A stretch of 19,256 nucleotides of DNA from Halocafeteria seosinensis (lineage: Eukaryota; Sar; Bigyra; Bicosoecida): NCBI GenBank assembly GCA_001687465.1, contig LVLI01000799.1:1-19256 (forward strand). Direction: 5' to 3'. The position numbers and the translations under genes were made by a program. Below, piece after piece: positions 18,553 through 19,256 of this stretch (its first letter is position 1; every line of letters starts with the position of its first letter). The notes below the pieces were generated by a model. The model ran no database searches, had not been told where the DNA came from, and saw only the letters and a list, made by a program, of their open reading frames with translations.

Positions 18553-19256
18553 GGCGTCTTACGGCGCACTTTTTTGTTACAAAACATTTATTTTTTTCGT
18601 TTTTTCGGCGAAAATCGGCATTTTCCACAAAAAAGATTTGAATTTTGTTGATTTCAGGAAAAAAACGAAAATGGTTAGTACGCCATCAATACATCATACC
18701 AAGAGCTATTTTGGTGTCTATGCATGCATAAGAGATGTTTCTATCCATACATGTATATGTTCCCGTACAATTTCGATTTGAAGTCAATGAACCAGGTGCC
18801 TAAAGACGGGTGACTCGAAAGGTGGTGTGAAGGTGTAGTGAGTCTCGCTCTTGCTATATTAAGAGGTGTATACGCATGTATAGTTGTATAGTTGGTAGGA
18901 CCGACCTGATGGTAGGGCTCTACACACCAATAAAGTGCAACTATACAAAGAGTACATTAACGCCTTGCTCCACAAAGAGCTGCAGCGAACAGCGGCTCTA
19001 GGCTCCTGGCTCTTGGCTCTTGCTTAAGCACTTTGTTGGGACATATCCGTCACATCTGTGTCCATGCATGTGTATCGAAAGGATTGTGCGATTTTGAGAG
19101 CATCACTAACAACCAATCTGGGAACGAAGGTGGTAACAATGGACGAACTGCCGTCCTAAAAGACAAGCCTAACATGCCCACGTTCTGGTCATCGTAGGAA
19201 GAGTGTCATCACCAGACTTGTACTTTGCTCCGATCTACTGTCAATGGTACAGCGAG

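Larger units (their letters stand above)
17968..19256. other. Right-end DNA without a convincing gene
   Basis: Only weak short frames are present. The stretch includes a 21-bp direct repeat (18254-18295), an A/T-rich hairpin-like zone (about 18500-18670), and a small GGCTCTAGGCTCCTGGCTCT-type repeat near 18993-19022. An AATAAA at about 18930 on the plus strand has no gene assigned to it. Confidence 0.45.

Noticed and set aside
19179-19202. About 20 bases resembling 6212-6232 (ATCATCGTGGGAAGAGTG)
   Set aside because: A match of this quality is expected about once by chance in a window this size, and flanking sequence does not align.

Overview
This is eukaryotic nuclear DNA. The evidence is three minus-strand genes split by many short introns (57-96 bp), every one with a GT donor and a CAG acceptor, and large non-coding stretches. 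The lineage cannot be fixed from the sequence. The short introns and the secreted/membrane cysteine-module proteins suit a protist or alga, but that is inference.

The content is a cluster of receptor-like genes, all read on the minus strand (so right to left). Each starts with a signal peptide. A long ectodomain follows, made of roughly 30-residue cysteine modules (C-x2-C-P-x-G-x-Y ... C-x2-C, resembling the ephrin-receptor-like/GCC2_GCC3 family), then a Ser/Thr-rich stalk. Gene 1 (4258 to 1913, 11 exons, 549 aa) and gene 3 (15713 to 13191, 11 exons, 606 aa) end in a short basic tail with no membrane segment. Gene 2 (11871 to 6779, 20 exons, 1213 aa) continues into one transmembrane helix and a 342-residue cytoplasmic tail. 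Nearly every module is a single exon of 90, 93, 96 or 105 bp bounded by phase-1 introns, so modules can be gained or lost without breaking the frame. My exon models close in frame for all three genes.

The cluster has been reshuffled repeatedly. A two-exon unit of 343 bp is tandemly amplified inside gene 2, and a shorter version lies in gene 3. A direct duplication of about 3.8 kb produced the 5' halves and upstream regions of genes 2 and 3, and left a 5'-truncated last exon at 17005-17454. At the right edge of that copy a 73-bp piece is inverted. Between genes 1 and 2 lie two remnants of the gene-2 cytoplasmic tail, one broken and one still open over 185 codons, plus a frame-disrupted coding remnant.

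Layout: 1-1180 CTCC/ACTC-type satellite with a 74-bp tandem repeat; 1913-4258 gene 1; 4680-6210 pseudogene remnants; 6578-6793 small tandem duplication over the gene 2 stop; 6779-11871 gene 2; 11872-13190 upstream/intergenic DNA; 13191-15713 gene 3; 15714-17004 second copy of the intergenic DNA; 17005-17527 truncated exon plus inversion; 17509-17967 unrecognised ORF; 17968-19256 no convincing gene. The most interesting possibility is a diversifying cell-surface recognition family: one membrane receptor flanked by apparently secreted paralogues, with ectodomains that grow and shrink by whole-exon recombination.
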